IMG/VR virus record: IMGVR_UViG_3300025122_000192
Location: 1-21,609 of that record
Strand: one strand, 5' to 3'
Length of the DNA: 21,609 bases
DNA from: a virus
The position numbers and the translations under genes are program-made. Shown here one piece after another: positions 15,017 through 20,928 of this stretch. Below the pieces are notes generated by a model. The model did not search any database, was not told the origin of the DNA, and saw only the letters and a list, made by a program, of their open reading frames with translations. Every line of letters starts with the position of its first letter. Position 1 is the stretch's first letter.

Positions 15017-16725
15017 CAGTACGGTCCCTTTCGTGTGCCTGGGCGGCTGATAACGGGAGCGCCATCATGCAGCATGTTGAAAGTCGGTTCAAAATTCAAG
15101 AGATATTTTAACAAAGTCGGAAAATCGTCGTCCTTGTCCTTGGGCGTCTGCTTCTGATCGCGCTCCATGTTGCGGCGATAATCATCCCACACATAGCGCT
15201 TCATCTGCGAGATTACGTTGACGCAGCGGGGATGCACGATGATGCGTGGGCGGTAGGTGTGCTCATCCGGCTTCAGATAGGTATTGACCTTCTTCCTGCC
15301 GATGCCGCTGTCGTCGGCAAGGTCGATCATGAAATTGGCGTTGTCGAATTCGTCCTGCCAAGTAATCTCCCGCTTGGCACCCGACGGCGAGCGCCCCATG
15401 TTCGGGTCCATCATCCTCTTGACGACGTTCAGTTCAAGCTCAAGCTCCTTGCTCTCGCTGTAGATGCGGACCTCTTCGGCATCATCCTCGATCAGCCCTT
15501 CCTCAATGACGTAGTAATCGTCGCCGGGCAGAACCATCACCCACATGAACATATGCGGCTTCCTGGGGTGCGGATCGATCAAATAAACCACCGGCCAGCC
15601 GGTGACCACTTCCAATTCCTCGACATGGTTGAACTCGACGATATCGTCGGACCCGCACGGCTGCTTCTCGGTGCCGGGGCAGAGGTCATCGACCGGGTAG
15701 CAGACGCCGCCATGCCCGAAGCACCAATGCTGCGGCGCGTCGGTGAACAGGGGATGCACCCGGTTGGAAAACCTGAGCGGCTGGCCCAGCACCCGCGTCT
15801 GCCGGGTCTGCTCATCCAGCCCTGCGGTGCGCTTGCGCACGGTTTCCTGATCCAGATGAATGTTGTCGGTGGTGATCAGGTTGACCCATTCGTAGTCCGG
15901 CTCCTTGCGCGCCCCAAGAATGCCCTTCTCGTAAATCTCATCGTAAATCCAGTCCACAGGTATGGAGGGATCATCGGGCCACGTCATCGACAGCAGGTGA
16001 ACGCCGTTGACATCCCAGGTGCGCGGCTCGTTCTCGCGCCAAATTGCGTAGGGCGGCGGTTCGTCATGGTGCATGATGTCGAAGGTGCCCGATGCGAAGT
16101 CGGAAGGGTCTTGGTCGAACGACATGAACTGCCACTGGCTCTCGCCGAGAATGTGGTCGAAGTCGTCGGGATCGCGGCAGAGGATGCGCAGGGTGCGCAG
16201 CTTTTCCGACCATGACCGCTCCCAGCTACCATCGACTAGGCAAGCCTTCGGTATCCATCCCCAGTGGCCCTTCGGACCGCCCAGCGGCTTCAGACCCGTC
16301 CAGGTAAAATATTGCAGCTTGGGCAGGAAAATAGGGTGCAGCACGGTGGTCAGTGATTCAAGCACCGTCCGCATGTTGATCGGCCCCCGGAACCATTGCC
16401 GGAAGATGTCTTCCATGCCTTCGGGGAAAATGCCGGTCGCCAGCGCCGCCATGTGGGCGACGCAGGTTTCGGTCTTCGATGAGCGGTTGCCGCCGCCTGC
16501 CCCGACGACGCGGACGCCGCCCGCCGCGAATTCATGGATTTTCAGGCAGCGGGGCGATGCCGTCCGGTAATAGAAAAGCTGGTTCTCGCGGCGGTCATAT
16601 TCGTTGGCCTCGACAACCTCACCGATCAGCGCCATCAGGCGTTCGTCGGTGAGGCCGCCAAGGTCTTCCGGCCTGACCTGGATTAAAACCTTGTCAGCCA
16701 CGTCGTTGTAGATAGTTTCATTCAT
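15016..16725 (-). CDS. terL: Terminase large subunit (ATPase and nuclease)
   Basis: TerL cuts concatemeric DNA and pumps it into the head. All diagnostic motifs are present in its 569 residues: Walker A GAGGGNRSSKT at 75-85, Walker B FDIMHHDE at 215-222 with catalytic Glu 222, coupling motif SMT at 246-248, and the RNase H-like nuclease acids D384 (YLIDPHP), D440 (RMMDPNMGR) and a D532-534 cluster (KDDDFPTLL). Between ATPase and nuclease lies an unusual Cys-rich stretch, C335, C342, C349 and C357 with H333 and H338, which may bind zinc. ATG 16725 has no ribosome binding site of its own; it overlaps the stop of a seven-codon leader in an ATGA junction. An in-frame TGA nine codons upstream excludes a longer ORF. 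Confidence 0.92.
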   Translation of the reverse strand: MNETIYNDVADKVLIQVRPEDLGGLTDERLMALIGEVVEANEYDRRENQLFYYRTASPRCLKIHEFAAGGVRVVGAGGGNRSSKTETCVAHMAALATGIFPEGMEDIFRQWFRGPINMRTVLESLTTVLHPIFLPKLQYFTWTGLKPLGGPKGHWGWIPKACLVDGSWERSWSEKLRTLRILCRDPDDFDHILGESQWQFMSFDQDPSDFASGTFDIMHHDEPPPYAIWRENEPRTWDVNGVHLLSMTWPDDPSIPVDWIYDEIYEKGILGARKEPDYEWVNLITTDNIHLDQETVRKRTAGLDEQTRQTRVLGQPLRFSNRVHPLFTDAPQHWCFGHGGVCYPVDDLCPGTEKQPCGSDDIVEFNHVEELEVVTGWPVVYLIDPHPRKPHMFMWVMVLPGDDYYVIEEGLIEDDAEEVRIYSESKELELELNVVKRMMDPNMGRSPSGAKREITWQDEFDNANFMIDLADDSGIGRKKVNTYLKPDEHTYRPRIIVHPRCVNVISQMKRYVWDDYRRNMERDQKQTPKDKDDDFPTLLKYLLNFEPTFNMLHDGAPVISRPGTRKGPY

Positions 16726-16745
16726 GGACGCGGTAATGGTTTCAT
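16722..16745 (-). CDS. Candidate 7-codon leader peptide in front of TerL
   Basis: ATG 16745 opens MKPLPRP followed by TGA, which overlaps the TerL ATG by four bases (ATGA). AAGGA lies nine bases upstream of the leader ATG, whereas TerL has no such site. Ribosomes could terminate here and re-start on TerL. The leader has two consecutive Pro-containing stretches (P-L-P-R-P), which may slow termination. Its translation is inferred. Confidence 0.4.
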   Translation of the reverse strand: MKPLPRP

Positions 16746-16748
16746 GGT

Positions 16749-16978
16749 GTCACATCCTTCATATTTTCCGCAACAACCTCAGTAGCCTGAAAGCAACACG
16801 CGGGTGCCGCTCAAGCCATTGGGCGATAGCCGGGTGCCCTACATTAATGCTGCCGCCTGACGGTTCGAAAGATGTAGGATCACACTTGGAGCCGAACACA
16901 ATCTTCATGGGCGGAACATAGCCACTGACATATACGCTTTGTTCACCTTCACTAATTCCCATGCGTCACATCCTTCAT
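16749..16978. repeat. Duplicated 14-bp ribosome-binding cassette (16749-16762 and 16965-16978)
   Basis: GTCACATCCTTCAT on the plus strand (ATGAAGGATGTGAC on the minus strand) occurs at 16749-16762 and 16965-16978. Each copy supplies AAGGA for the next start codon (leader at 16745, ORF at 16962) and each contains the ATG of a short Met-Lys-Asp-Val-Thr reading frame. It suggests a local duplication of the translation start region. Confidence 0.7.
16759..16962 (-). CDS. Small hypothetical protein, 67 aa
   Basis: ATG 16962 has AAGGA eight bases upstream, inside the 3' end of the TerS candidate, and overlaps it by 11 bases. The protein (MGISEGEQSVYVSGYVPPMK) has a beta-like first half and a basic amphipathic C-terminus (AQWLERHPRVAFRLLRLLRK). 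The C-terminal helix could bind nucleic acid or another protein. No family recognised. It lies between the terminase subunit genes. Confidence 0.6.
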   Translation of the reverse strand: MGISEGEQSVYVSGYVPPMKIVFGSKCDPTSFEPSGGSINVGHPAIAQWLERHPRVAFRLLRLLRKI

Positions 16979-17452
16979 AACCTCGACCTTGACCTCCCCA
17001 GTGGCTTCCTCGACATGGTGCTCGATGGTCAGGCCGCGCCGCTCGACCTCGGCGACCAGGGCGGGCAGCAGGTTGGAAATATTCTTCCTGTCGCCGTGGC
17101 TCAGGATATGCGTCGGCTCGCCGCTCAGAAGCTGCCGCTTATCGACACCGATGCCGATGATGGTCATCAGGTCGCGGGCGTTGGTCTTCGCCATGACCAC
17201 CGGATCGAGAAACGAAAATGCCAGCCCGATCACCCGGTCAAGCTCACTGAGAATGCCCTTGGTATCGAGCTTGTCGGTCTTCAGGTCAAGCTCGCCGTTG
17301 ATCGCCCGATGCCGCAGGGTGATGGCATCGAGCATCATCTGCGGCAGACCAAGGCGCTTGCCCGCCGCGATGAAATCATCGAGCGGGGCCAGCGGACGCG
17401 CGTATATCTCATTGCCGCCCGTGGCGTGATCGGGGAGAACGTAATTATTCAT
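16952..17452 (-). CDS. Probable terminase small subunit, 166 aa
   Basis: I start at ATG 17452 (MNNYVLPDHATGGNEIYARP), which overlaps the previous TAA by eight bases. A longer frame to 17551 only adds a shadow sequence. The protein is helical. The line ARDLMTIIGIGVDKRQLLSG at 92-111, followed by EPT, resembles the 'D-L-x-x-x-x-G-I-x-x-D-K-x-x-L-L-x-G-x-P-T' helix-turn-helix edge seen in many phage small terminases, which recognise the packaging site and load TerL. The C-terminal half (NISNLLPALVAEVERRGLTI) is a likely oligomerisation helix with a beta tail. Position just ahead of TerL supports this. The match is from memory and moderate. Confidence 0.6.
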   Translation of the reverse strand: MNNYVLPDHATGGNEIYARPLAPLDDFIAAGKRLGLPQMMLDAITLRHRAINGELDLKTDKLDTKGILSELDRVIGLAFSFLDPVVMAKTNARDLMTIIGIGVDKRQLLSGEPTHILSHGDRKNISNLLPALVAEVERRGLTIEHHVEEATGEVKVEVMKDVTHGN

Positions 17453-17978
17453 CAGTTTCCTCTCCGTCGATGCCCTTGATGAAGTCGCGCATTTCTTCCA
17501 GCACCTTGATGTTTTCGTCGGTGTAGAAATCCTTGAAGTTGTTCTGCTCATCGGGAAAAAGGTAGCCGCGTATCAGGCCGTCGATGCGTGAAACCTCAAA
17601 CCAGTCCTTAAACTCGCGCTCTTCCTGGAAATCCGGGTGATTGGCGAAAAACTGATAGGCATCCTCCTGCTCAAGCATCTGGCGCTTATTCAAGGTCTTG
17701 ACAAAAGAATCGCGCAGCTTGCTGAACTCGTTGTTGATCAATGGCAGTTCATGCATCAATTCACCGGCAACCAAACTTTCGGGCCACTTACCCTTGATGT
17801 CGGAATTACGAACCTCGATCAGCGGCACGCCCGGCGTCGGGCTGCGCGATTCGCTGGACGGGTAAAACTCGGCATGACCATGCCCGGTGCCGCGCCGGAT
17901 GGTGGCATTGATATTACCCAAAACCGGGAAGCGGTCGTTGACCGTGGACAAGGCGCGCTCAAGCTCGATGTCAGCCAT
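17445..17978 (-). CDS. Hypothetical phage protein, first gene of the packaging operon, 177 aa
   Basis: ATG 17978 lies immediately downstream of a palindromic cluster; only a weak GGAT precedes it. Visible segments are GHGHAEFYPSSESRSPTPGV (about 32-51), the line PLIEVRNSDIKGKWPESLVA then GELMHELPLI (about 71-80, with a G-E-x-x-H pattern), REFKDWFEVSRIDGLIRGYL (121-140) and FPDEQNNF. I recall similar proteins in phages and in prophage polyproteins, without a firm function. The G-E-x-x-H element might hint at a metal site, but a full HExxH is absent. Its place at the head of the operon suggests packaging or early assembly. Confidence 0.65.
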   Translation of the reverse strand: MADIELERALSTVNDRFPVLGNINATIRRGTGHGHAEFYPSSESRSPTPGVPLIEVRNSDIKGKWPESLVAGELMHELPLINNEFSKLRDSFVKTLNKRQMLEQEDAYQFFANHPDFQEEREFKDWFEVSRIDGLIRGYLFPDEQNNFKDFYTDENIKVLEEMRDFIKGIDGEETDE

Positions 17979-17979
17979 C

Positions 17980-18001
17980 GGATTTCAAATCCACAGGATT
18001 T
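17980..18001. promoter_or_regulatory. Three-half-site palindrome overlapping the packaging-operon leader
   Basis: GGATTT-C-AAATCC (17980-17992) is a perfect palindrome and its right arm forms a second perfect inverted repeat, AAATCC-ACA-GGATTT (17987-18001). It ends two bases before the ATG at 17978 on the minus strand, so a bound repressor or an RNA hairpin there could block ribosome entry. The function is inferred from place and symmetry. Confidence 0.5.
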
Positions 18002-18017
18002 GTGAATGCCATCAGGC

Positions 18018-18047
18018 TGCATACCACAGGTGCTATTGATTTTTCAA
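18018..18047 (-). promoter_or_regulatory. Candidate sigma70-type promoter for the packaging operon
   Basis: On the minus strand TTGAAA (18042-18047) and TATGCA (18018-18023) are separated by 18 bases, with TG preceding the -10 as in an extended element. It would start transcription near 18010, just ahead of the palindromic cluster and the first packaging gene. The -10 match is poor, so this is only a candidate. Confidence 0.35.
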
Positions 18048-18089
18048 CAGGAAACGGCTAGGCTGCCGCAATCCTCCCTAAAACTCCTG

Positions 18090-18116
18090 CCGCGCCTTCG
18101 GGCGCGGTCTTTTCTG
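18090..18116 (+). terminator. Rightward intrinsic terminator-like hairpin with no visible rightward gene
   Basis: CCGCGCC (18090-18096) and GGCGCGG (18101-18107) form a perfect seven-pair stem with a TTCG loop, followed on the plus strand by TCTTTTCT. The plus strand shows the T tract directly after the stem. On the minus strand TTTT comes only about eight bases later, so it may terminate weakly in that direction as well. Confidence 0.55.
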
Positions 18117-18157
18117 CCATGTTGCGCTTGCCAAGGTCATGTATTTCTGATGGGCGA

Positions 18158-18304
18158 CTATTGGGGCAAAGCCGGGTTCGCCGGGGAGCTTGATCCCCGG
18201 TTGCCGAACAGGTACTGGCTCACCCACGCATCGGGAGCTTCGATATATTTATTGATATTGCTGACGCTGCCATGTTTGATTTTGTGGTCTGTGAATCCGG
18301 TCAT
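18158..18304 (-). CDS. Small hypothetical protein, 48 aa
   Basis: ATG 18304 overlaps the methyltransferase TGA in an ATGA junction and has AGGAG eight bases upstream, so translation is well supported. The protein reads MTGFTDHKIKHGSVSNINKY followed by IEAPDAWVSQYLFGNRGSSS and ends PANPALPQ. No family recognised. The next reading frame (+1) stays open past the TAG for 34 more codons, and CCC-C just before the stop might allow a frame shift; see findings. Confidence 0.6.
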   Translation of the reverse strand: MTGFTDHKIKHGSVSNINKYIEAPDAWVSQYLFGNRGSSSPANPALPQ

Positions 18305-19017
18305 AGTAGAATCTCCTGTATAGCCTTTTTGGGCGGCTCTATGAACATGTCCAGTTGATCGTATGTTTGTTCGATCCGCTTGCAGGCTATGTCGAAGTAT
18401 TTTGGCTCTAGTTCAATGCCGATGAACTTGCGGCCCAGTTTGGCGCAGGCTACTCCGGTGGTGCCGCTACCCATAAAGGGATCGACTGTTTCGTCGGCGG
18501 CAATCCAATCTACTAGCCGATACATAAGAGCGTCGGGCTTTCCCCAAGCACCCAAAGGGCCAGACATATTGCGGGGGAAAATCTGTACGCTGTTCAGGTG
18601 CTTGCGCGGATTCGGTGTGTAAGTTCGGTTGCCAAGGCAATCTTTACCAATCGCTGTCTTGCCCTTTTTCTGTGGTTCCACTTCTTGGAAAGGACCGACG
18701 TCGGCTGTTCCAGCCGCGCCGTACAAATAAATGTAGTCGTGCGTCACCCTCGGAAGATAGGGGCTGATCCATCTGCCATCTGCAAAATGCCACACCAGTT
18801 CACAACGTGGTTTTCCAAGTTTCGACTCGACCGCAAACCTCGACGGTGGGGAACAGAATGCGAGAATACTTTGAGCTTTTGGGATGGAAAATGTTGCCCA
18901 TTCCTCAAACGGCGGATCGAGAATCAGCGTTTCTATTGGCCCAAGTGTGGGCAGGATTTCAAGACAATCTCCTTGATACAGTGTGGCATCGCCTATGATT
19001 GTCGGCGTATGACTCAT
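18301..19017 (-). CDS. Solitary DNA methyltransferase (N4/N6 adenine or cytosine, beta class)
   Basis: The 238-residue protein transfers a methyl group from S-adenosylmethionine to exocyclic nitrogen of adenine or cytosine. Motif IV, DPPF at 34-37, comes first and motif I, DPFMGSGTTG at 179-188 (the SAM pocket), comes near the C-terminus, with IGIELEPKYFDIACKRI at 199-215 behind it. This order defines beta-class N6A/N4C enzymes (PF01555 type). The Phe in DPPF replaces the commoner Tyr. The length is that of a minimal enzyme without a large recognition domain. ATG 19017 overlaps the previous ORF stop (ATGA). No restriction enzyme is visible, so it may protect phage DNA or control expression (inference). 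Target site unknown. Confidence 0.85.
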   Translation of the reverse strand: MSHTPTIIGDATLYQGDCLEILPTLGPIETLILDPPFEEWATFSIPKAQSILAFCSPPSRFAVESKLGKPRCELVWHFADGRWISPYLPRVTHDYIYLYGAAGTADVGPFQEVEPQKKGKTAIGKDCLGNRTYTPNPRKHLNSVQIFPRNMSGPLGAWGKPDALMYRLVDWIAADETVDPFMGSGTTGVACAKLGRKFIGIELEPKYFDIACKRIEQTYDQLDMFIEPPKKAIQEILL

Positions 19018-19091
19018 GCTATTTCCGCCAGCAACGCAGCGTACCCGGCGGCATCGACCGCATCGACGGCGCCTAGTGAAATGATGTTCAT
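19014..19091 (-). CDS. Mini-ORF, 25 aa
   Basis: ATG 19091 shares one base with the previous TGA (TGATG) and the ORF ends in a TGA that overlaps the methyltransferase ATG (ATGA). The peptide reads MNIISLGAVDAVDAAGYAAL followed by LAEIA, rich in Ala and hydrophobic residues. Flanking stop/start coupling on both sides is the main evidence. It may be a translational bridge to the methyltransferase or a true peptide. Confidence 0.4.
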   Translation of the reverse strand: MNIISLGAVDAVDAAGYAALLAEIA

Positions 19092-19195
19092 CACCGTCTC
19101 AATTCCCGCCGCCTGAAAAAGAAATACGCCGCCAACACGCCAACCAGCGCGGCGGTGATGATGACGTTGCCGACGGTGAGGACCAAAAAATACAT
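19091..19195 (-). CDS. Single-span membrane mini-protein, 34 aa
   Basis: ATG 19195 has AGGAG nine bases upstream, one of the clearest sites in this stretch. The protein MYFLVLTVGNVIITAALVGV then LAAYFFFRRRELRR is one hydrophobic segment (about residues 2-27) followed by a strongly basic tail, so it should sit in the inner membrane with the C-terminus in the cytoplasm. It could be a tiny holin- or regulator-like peptide; no family recognised. Confidence 0.55.
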   Translation of the reverse strand: MYFLVLTVGNVIITAALVGVLAAYFFFRRRELRR

Positions 19196-19234
19196 CACGC
19201 TATGCTCCTATATTCCACAGGGACTCCAGCCTTG

Positions 19235-19402
19235 TCAGCAGCCGCGATGCCGAAAACCATCCCATTCGATATCCCCCGGCCCGAAAATCGATGACAGTTC
19301 CCGGCGGTTATACCTTAACACACAGCGCCCAATCTGAAACGCCCATCCGACATCATGGACAATCTCACCGCGCTCCCGCCGTATGTATCTTTTGAACCGC
19401 AT
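19235..19402 (-). CDS. Small basic hypothetical protein, 55 aa
   Basis: ATG 19402 shares one base with the previous TGA (TGATG). The protein MRFKRYIRRERGEIVHDVGW then AFQIGRCVLRYNRRELSSIF and GPGDIEWDGFRHRGC is full length without gaps and strongly basic at the N-terminus. No family recognised. No ribosome binding site other than coupling is clear. Confidence 0.5.
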   Translation of the reverse strand: MRFKRYIRRERGEIVHDVGWAFQIGRCVLRYNRRELSSIFGPGDIEWDGFRHRGC

Positions 19403-19446
19403 CAATATCGCGCGCTTTCAATCGCCCATTGCCGGGTGTCCGTCAT
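19402..19446 (-). CDS. Mini-ORF, 14 aa
   Basis: ATG 19446 overlaps the previous TGA in an ATGA junction and the stop overlaps the next ATG by one base. The peptide is MTDTRQWAIESARY. So short an ORF is doubtful alone; the chained junctions on both sides are the only support. Confidence 0.3.
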   Translation of the reverse strand: MTDTRQWAIESARY

Positions 19447-19505
19447 TGGCTGGCCGCAATTACGGCGATGATGATCAGCGGTGCGAAAAATGCAAGAGCA
19501 ATCAT
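19443..19505 (-). CDS. Hydrophobic mini-ORF, 20 aa
   Basis: ATG 19505 has AGGAGA six bases upstream, and this site includes the stop of the regulator gene. The peptide MIALAFFAPLIIIAVIAASQ is one membrane-spanning segment. A strong ribosome site and the tight link to the next ORF make translation plausible. Its role is unknown. Confidence 0.45.
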   Translation of the reverse strand: MIALAFFAPLIIIAVIAASQ

Positions 19506-19515
19506 GGTGCTTCTC

Positions 19516-20301
19516 CTAGGTGAAATAAACTCCCGGCCTCACCTTCTTCAGTCGGCCAGCATTAAGCAGGTCGGATATACGCTTCTTGAAATTCACCCTC
19601 TTTATCTCAGGATGCCCAGGCCAAACGGCAGCAATGATTTCCGCCGTTGTTACAGGGCCACTCTGAACATTAACAAAATCAAATATATCTCGCGCCAAGA
19701 CGGATATAATCTCACCGTTCGCAATGCGCGCGCGCCGGATGCCTTCTTGCCGGGCGCTGCGCGCAGCCTTGTCGGGACGGTTCCTGCTGGTGTGCCGGAT
19801 GTGCGCCTGCTTGCAGGGTGGACAAAGAACACTTCCCTTCCTAGTCGCCGCCCACGCCGATACCTGATGCTCGACGCTGCAATCGGGGCAACGCACCATC
19901 GCCAACTTGCCCCCCATTTTCTCATGGCTCGCCCTAACCCCAGCCAACCCAGTCTCCTTCAGCCTAGCCCTGACAGCCGGGACATGGGCAATCCTCTTCT
20001 CGGTCGTCGATGCATCACGCGCCGCCGCGCCCTTCGCCATGAATTCCTCAAGCCAACCCTCCCCCTGCGCCGCAATCCTCCTGGCCGTGGCGGCGCTCAG
20101 TTTTTCATGAAGAGGGGCGCTTACCAACTTGCGGCTGCGCGGAATTCCAAAATGCTCCTTGTACTCCACGCAATCAATAGCATGCGCGCGAAGAATATGA
20201 TTGCCAAGCTGTTGGTAATGATTGCCACAAAATAAACACTCAATCGTCGCCGAGCCAAGATAAGCGTTAACCTCATCCATCGTCTTGAATTTTTCAAACA
20301 T
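19516..20301 (-). CDS. Ros/MucR-like zinc-finger protein with second zinc site and winged helix
   Basis: The 261-residue protein is probably a DNA-binding regulator. Residues 20-54 (IECLFCGNHYQQLGNHILRA, then HAIDCVEYKEHFGIP) match the Ros/MucR zinc finger: C22, C25, H35 and H40 have the spacing CX2C-X9-H-X4-H known from Agrobacterium Ros, and the 'V-E-Y-K-x-x-F-G-I-P' tail is characteristic. A second pair set, C138/C141 and C160/C163, makes a zinc ribbon. Residues about 196-261 (GPVTTAEIIAAVWPGHPEIK, KRISDLLNAGRLKKVRPGVY) form a winged helix. MucR itself is about half as long, so the C-terminal part is an addition. ATG 20301 has only a weak AGG upstream. Its targets may lie in the adjacent repeat-rich region (inference). 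Confidence 0.7.
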   Translation of the reverse strand: MFEKFKTMDEVNAYLGSATIECLFCGNHYQQLGNHILRAHAIDCVEYKEHFGIPRSRKLVSAPLHEKLSAATARRIAAQGEGWLEEFMAKGAAARDASTTEKRIAHVPAVRARLKETGLAGVRASHEKMGGKLAMVRCPDCSVEHQVSAWAATRKGSVLCPPCKQAHIRHTSRNRPDKAARSARQEGIRRARIANGEIISVLARDIFDFVNVQSGPVTTAEIIAAVWPGHPEIKRVNFKKRISDLLNAGRLKKVRPGVYFT

Positions 20302-20378
20302 ATTGCTTGCCTAATTTTCCCAGCGATAAATATCATGACAATAATAAGAAAGCAAGGTCTTTTGTTTGAGGGATGAGC

Positions 20379-20416
20379 GGCGGGGACCCGGCCCCCAGCC
20401 CCAGGGGTGGGGGGTG
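20379..20416. repeat. G/C-rich block with imperfect hairpin
   Basis: A run of C tracts (CCCGGCCCCCAGCCCC) is followed by GGGGTGGGGGGT, able to pair with wobble and one mismatch. The right arm also pairs with CCCCCCACCC at 20652-20662 across 240 bases. G tracts on the plus strand could form other structures. Significance unknown. Confidence 0.4.
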
Positions 20417-20489
20417 CGCCGAACCGCCCATCGGGCCAAAACCTAATGATATCAATGGCTTACGCGCTAGACTGGACTGGTTCTAGTCG

Positions 20490-20505
20490 CATAATATATA
20501 TTATG
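20490..20505. repeat. 16-bp perfect palindrome
   Basis: CATAATATATATTATG at 20490-20505 equals its own reverse complement over all 16 bases. It lies some 190 bases upstream of the regulator start. It suits an operator for a dimeric protein or a melting element. Confidence 0.6.
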
Positions 20506-20668
20506 ATAAGCGCTGGCTTGGTGCTAAGGCATTGATAACGCTCAATAGTGCGCATAATGCCGGGATATCACACCGATAGGCGGCCTAAGCTGGCCGTAAT
20601 ACATGCATATGCGTCTTTTTAGGCCGTAAGCCACGGCCAGCAACGGGTCCAGCCCCCCACCCTTCCCA

Positions 20669-20677
20669 TAATCCACA
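20669..20677 (+). promoter_or_regulatory. DnaA-box-like sequence, one mismatch
   Basis: TAATCCACA differs from the consensus TTATCCACA at one position. It belongs to a set of similar sites in the intergenic region. Confidence 0.35.
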
Positions 20678-20691
20678 GTATGTATATAGGG

Positions 20692-20722
20692 GCGAAATAG
20701 ACGTGCTTCGTTTCTATTTCGC
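20692..20722. repeat. Hairpin with 10-bp perfect stem
   Basis: GCGAAATAGA (20692-20701) pairs with TCTATTTCGC (20713-20722), and two further CG pairs can form inside the 11-base loop. No T tract follows on either strand, so it is not a standard terminator. It may be an operator or a structural signal. Confidence 0.6.
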
Positions 20723-20928
20723 GCGCGCTCGCAACCGCATCGATCTTATATATATCTCCGCCTAATTTCCCCTTATCCATGTTAAGCCACCCTAGAATAC
20801 AACTATGTTTACCCTGTTGCCAGTTGCGAGAGAACGAATGTGATACACCGTTGATTTATAACGATAATCACGGGGCGATTACGGGTTGCGGGAAAACCAA
20901 GGGTGTCGGGCGCGTTTCACTGGAAATC

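Noticed and set aside
15232-16215. Plus-strand 327-codon ORF
   Set aside because: It is antisense to TerL, which carries every catalytic motif; the long open frame is a G+C-related shadow.
17453-17551. Upstream extension of the small terminase candidate
   Set aside because: The extra 33 residues are a Ser/Thr/Arg-rich shadow of the preceding gene; the ATG at 17452 fits the coupled junction.
17979-18157. Possible tRNA or structured RNA in the control gap
   Set aside because: No cloverleaf with T-loop and acceptor stem can be drawn; only the terminator-like hairpin and the palindromic cluster are supported.
18006-18323. Plus-strand 105-codon ORF across the control gap
   Set aside because: It runs through the terminator hairpin and antisense to the well-supported 48-residue ORF, and has no good ribosome site.
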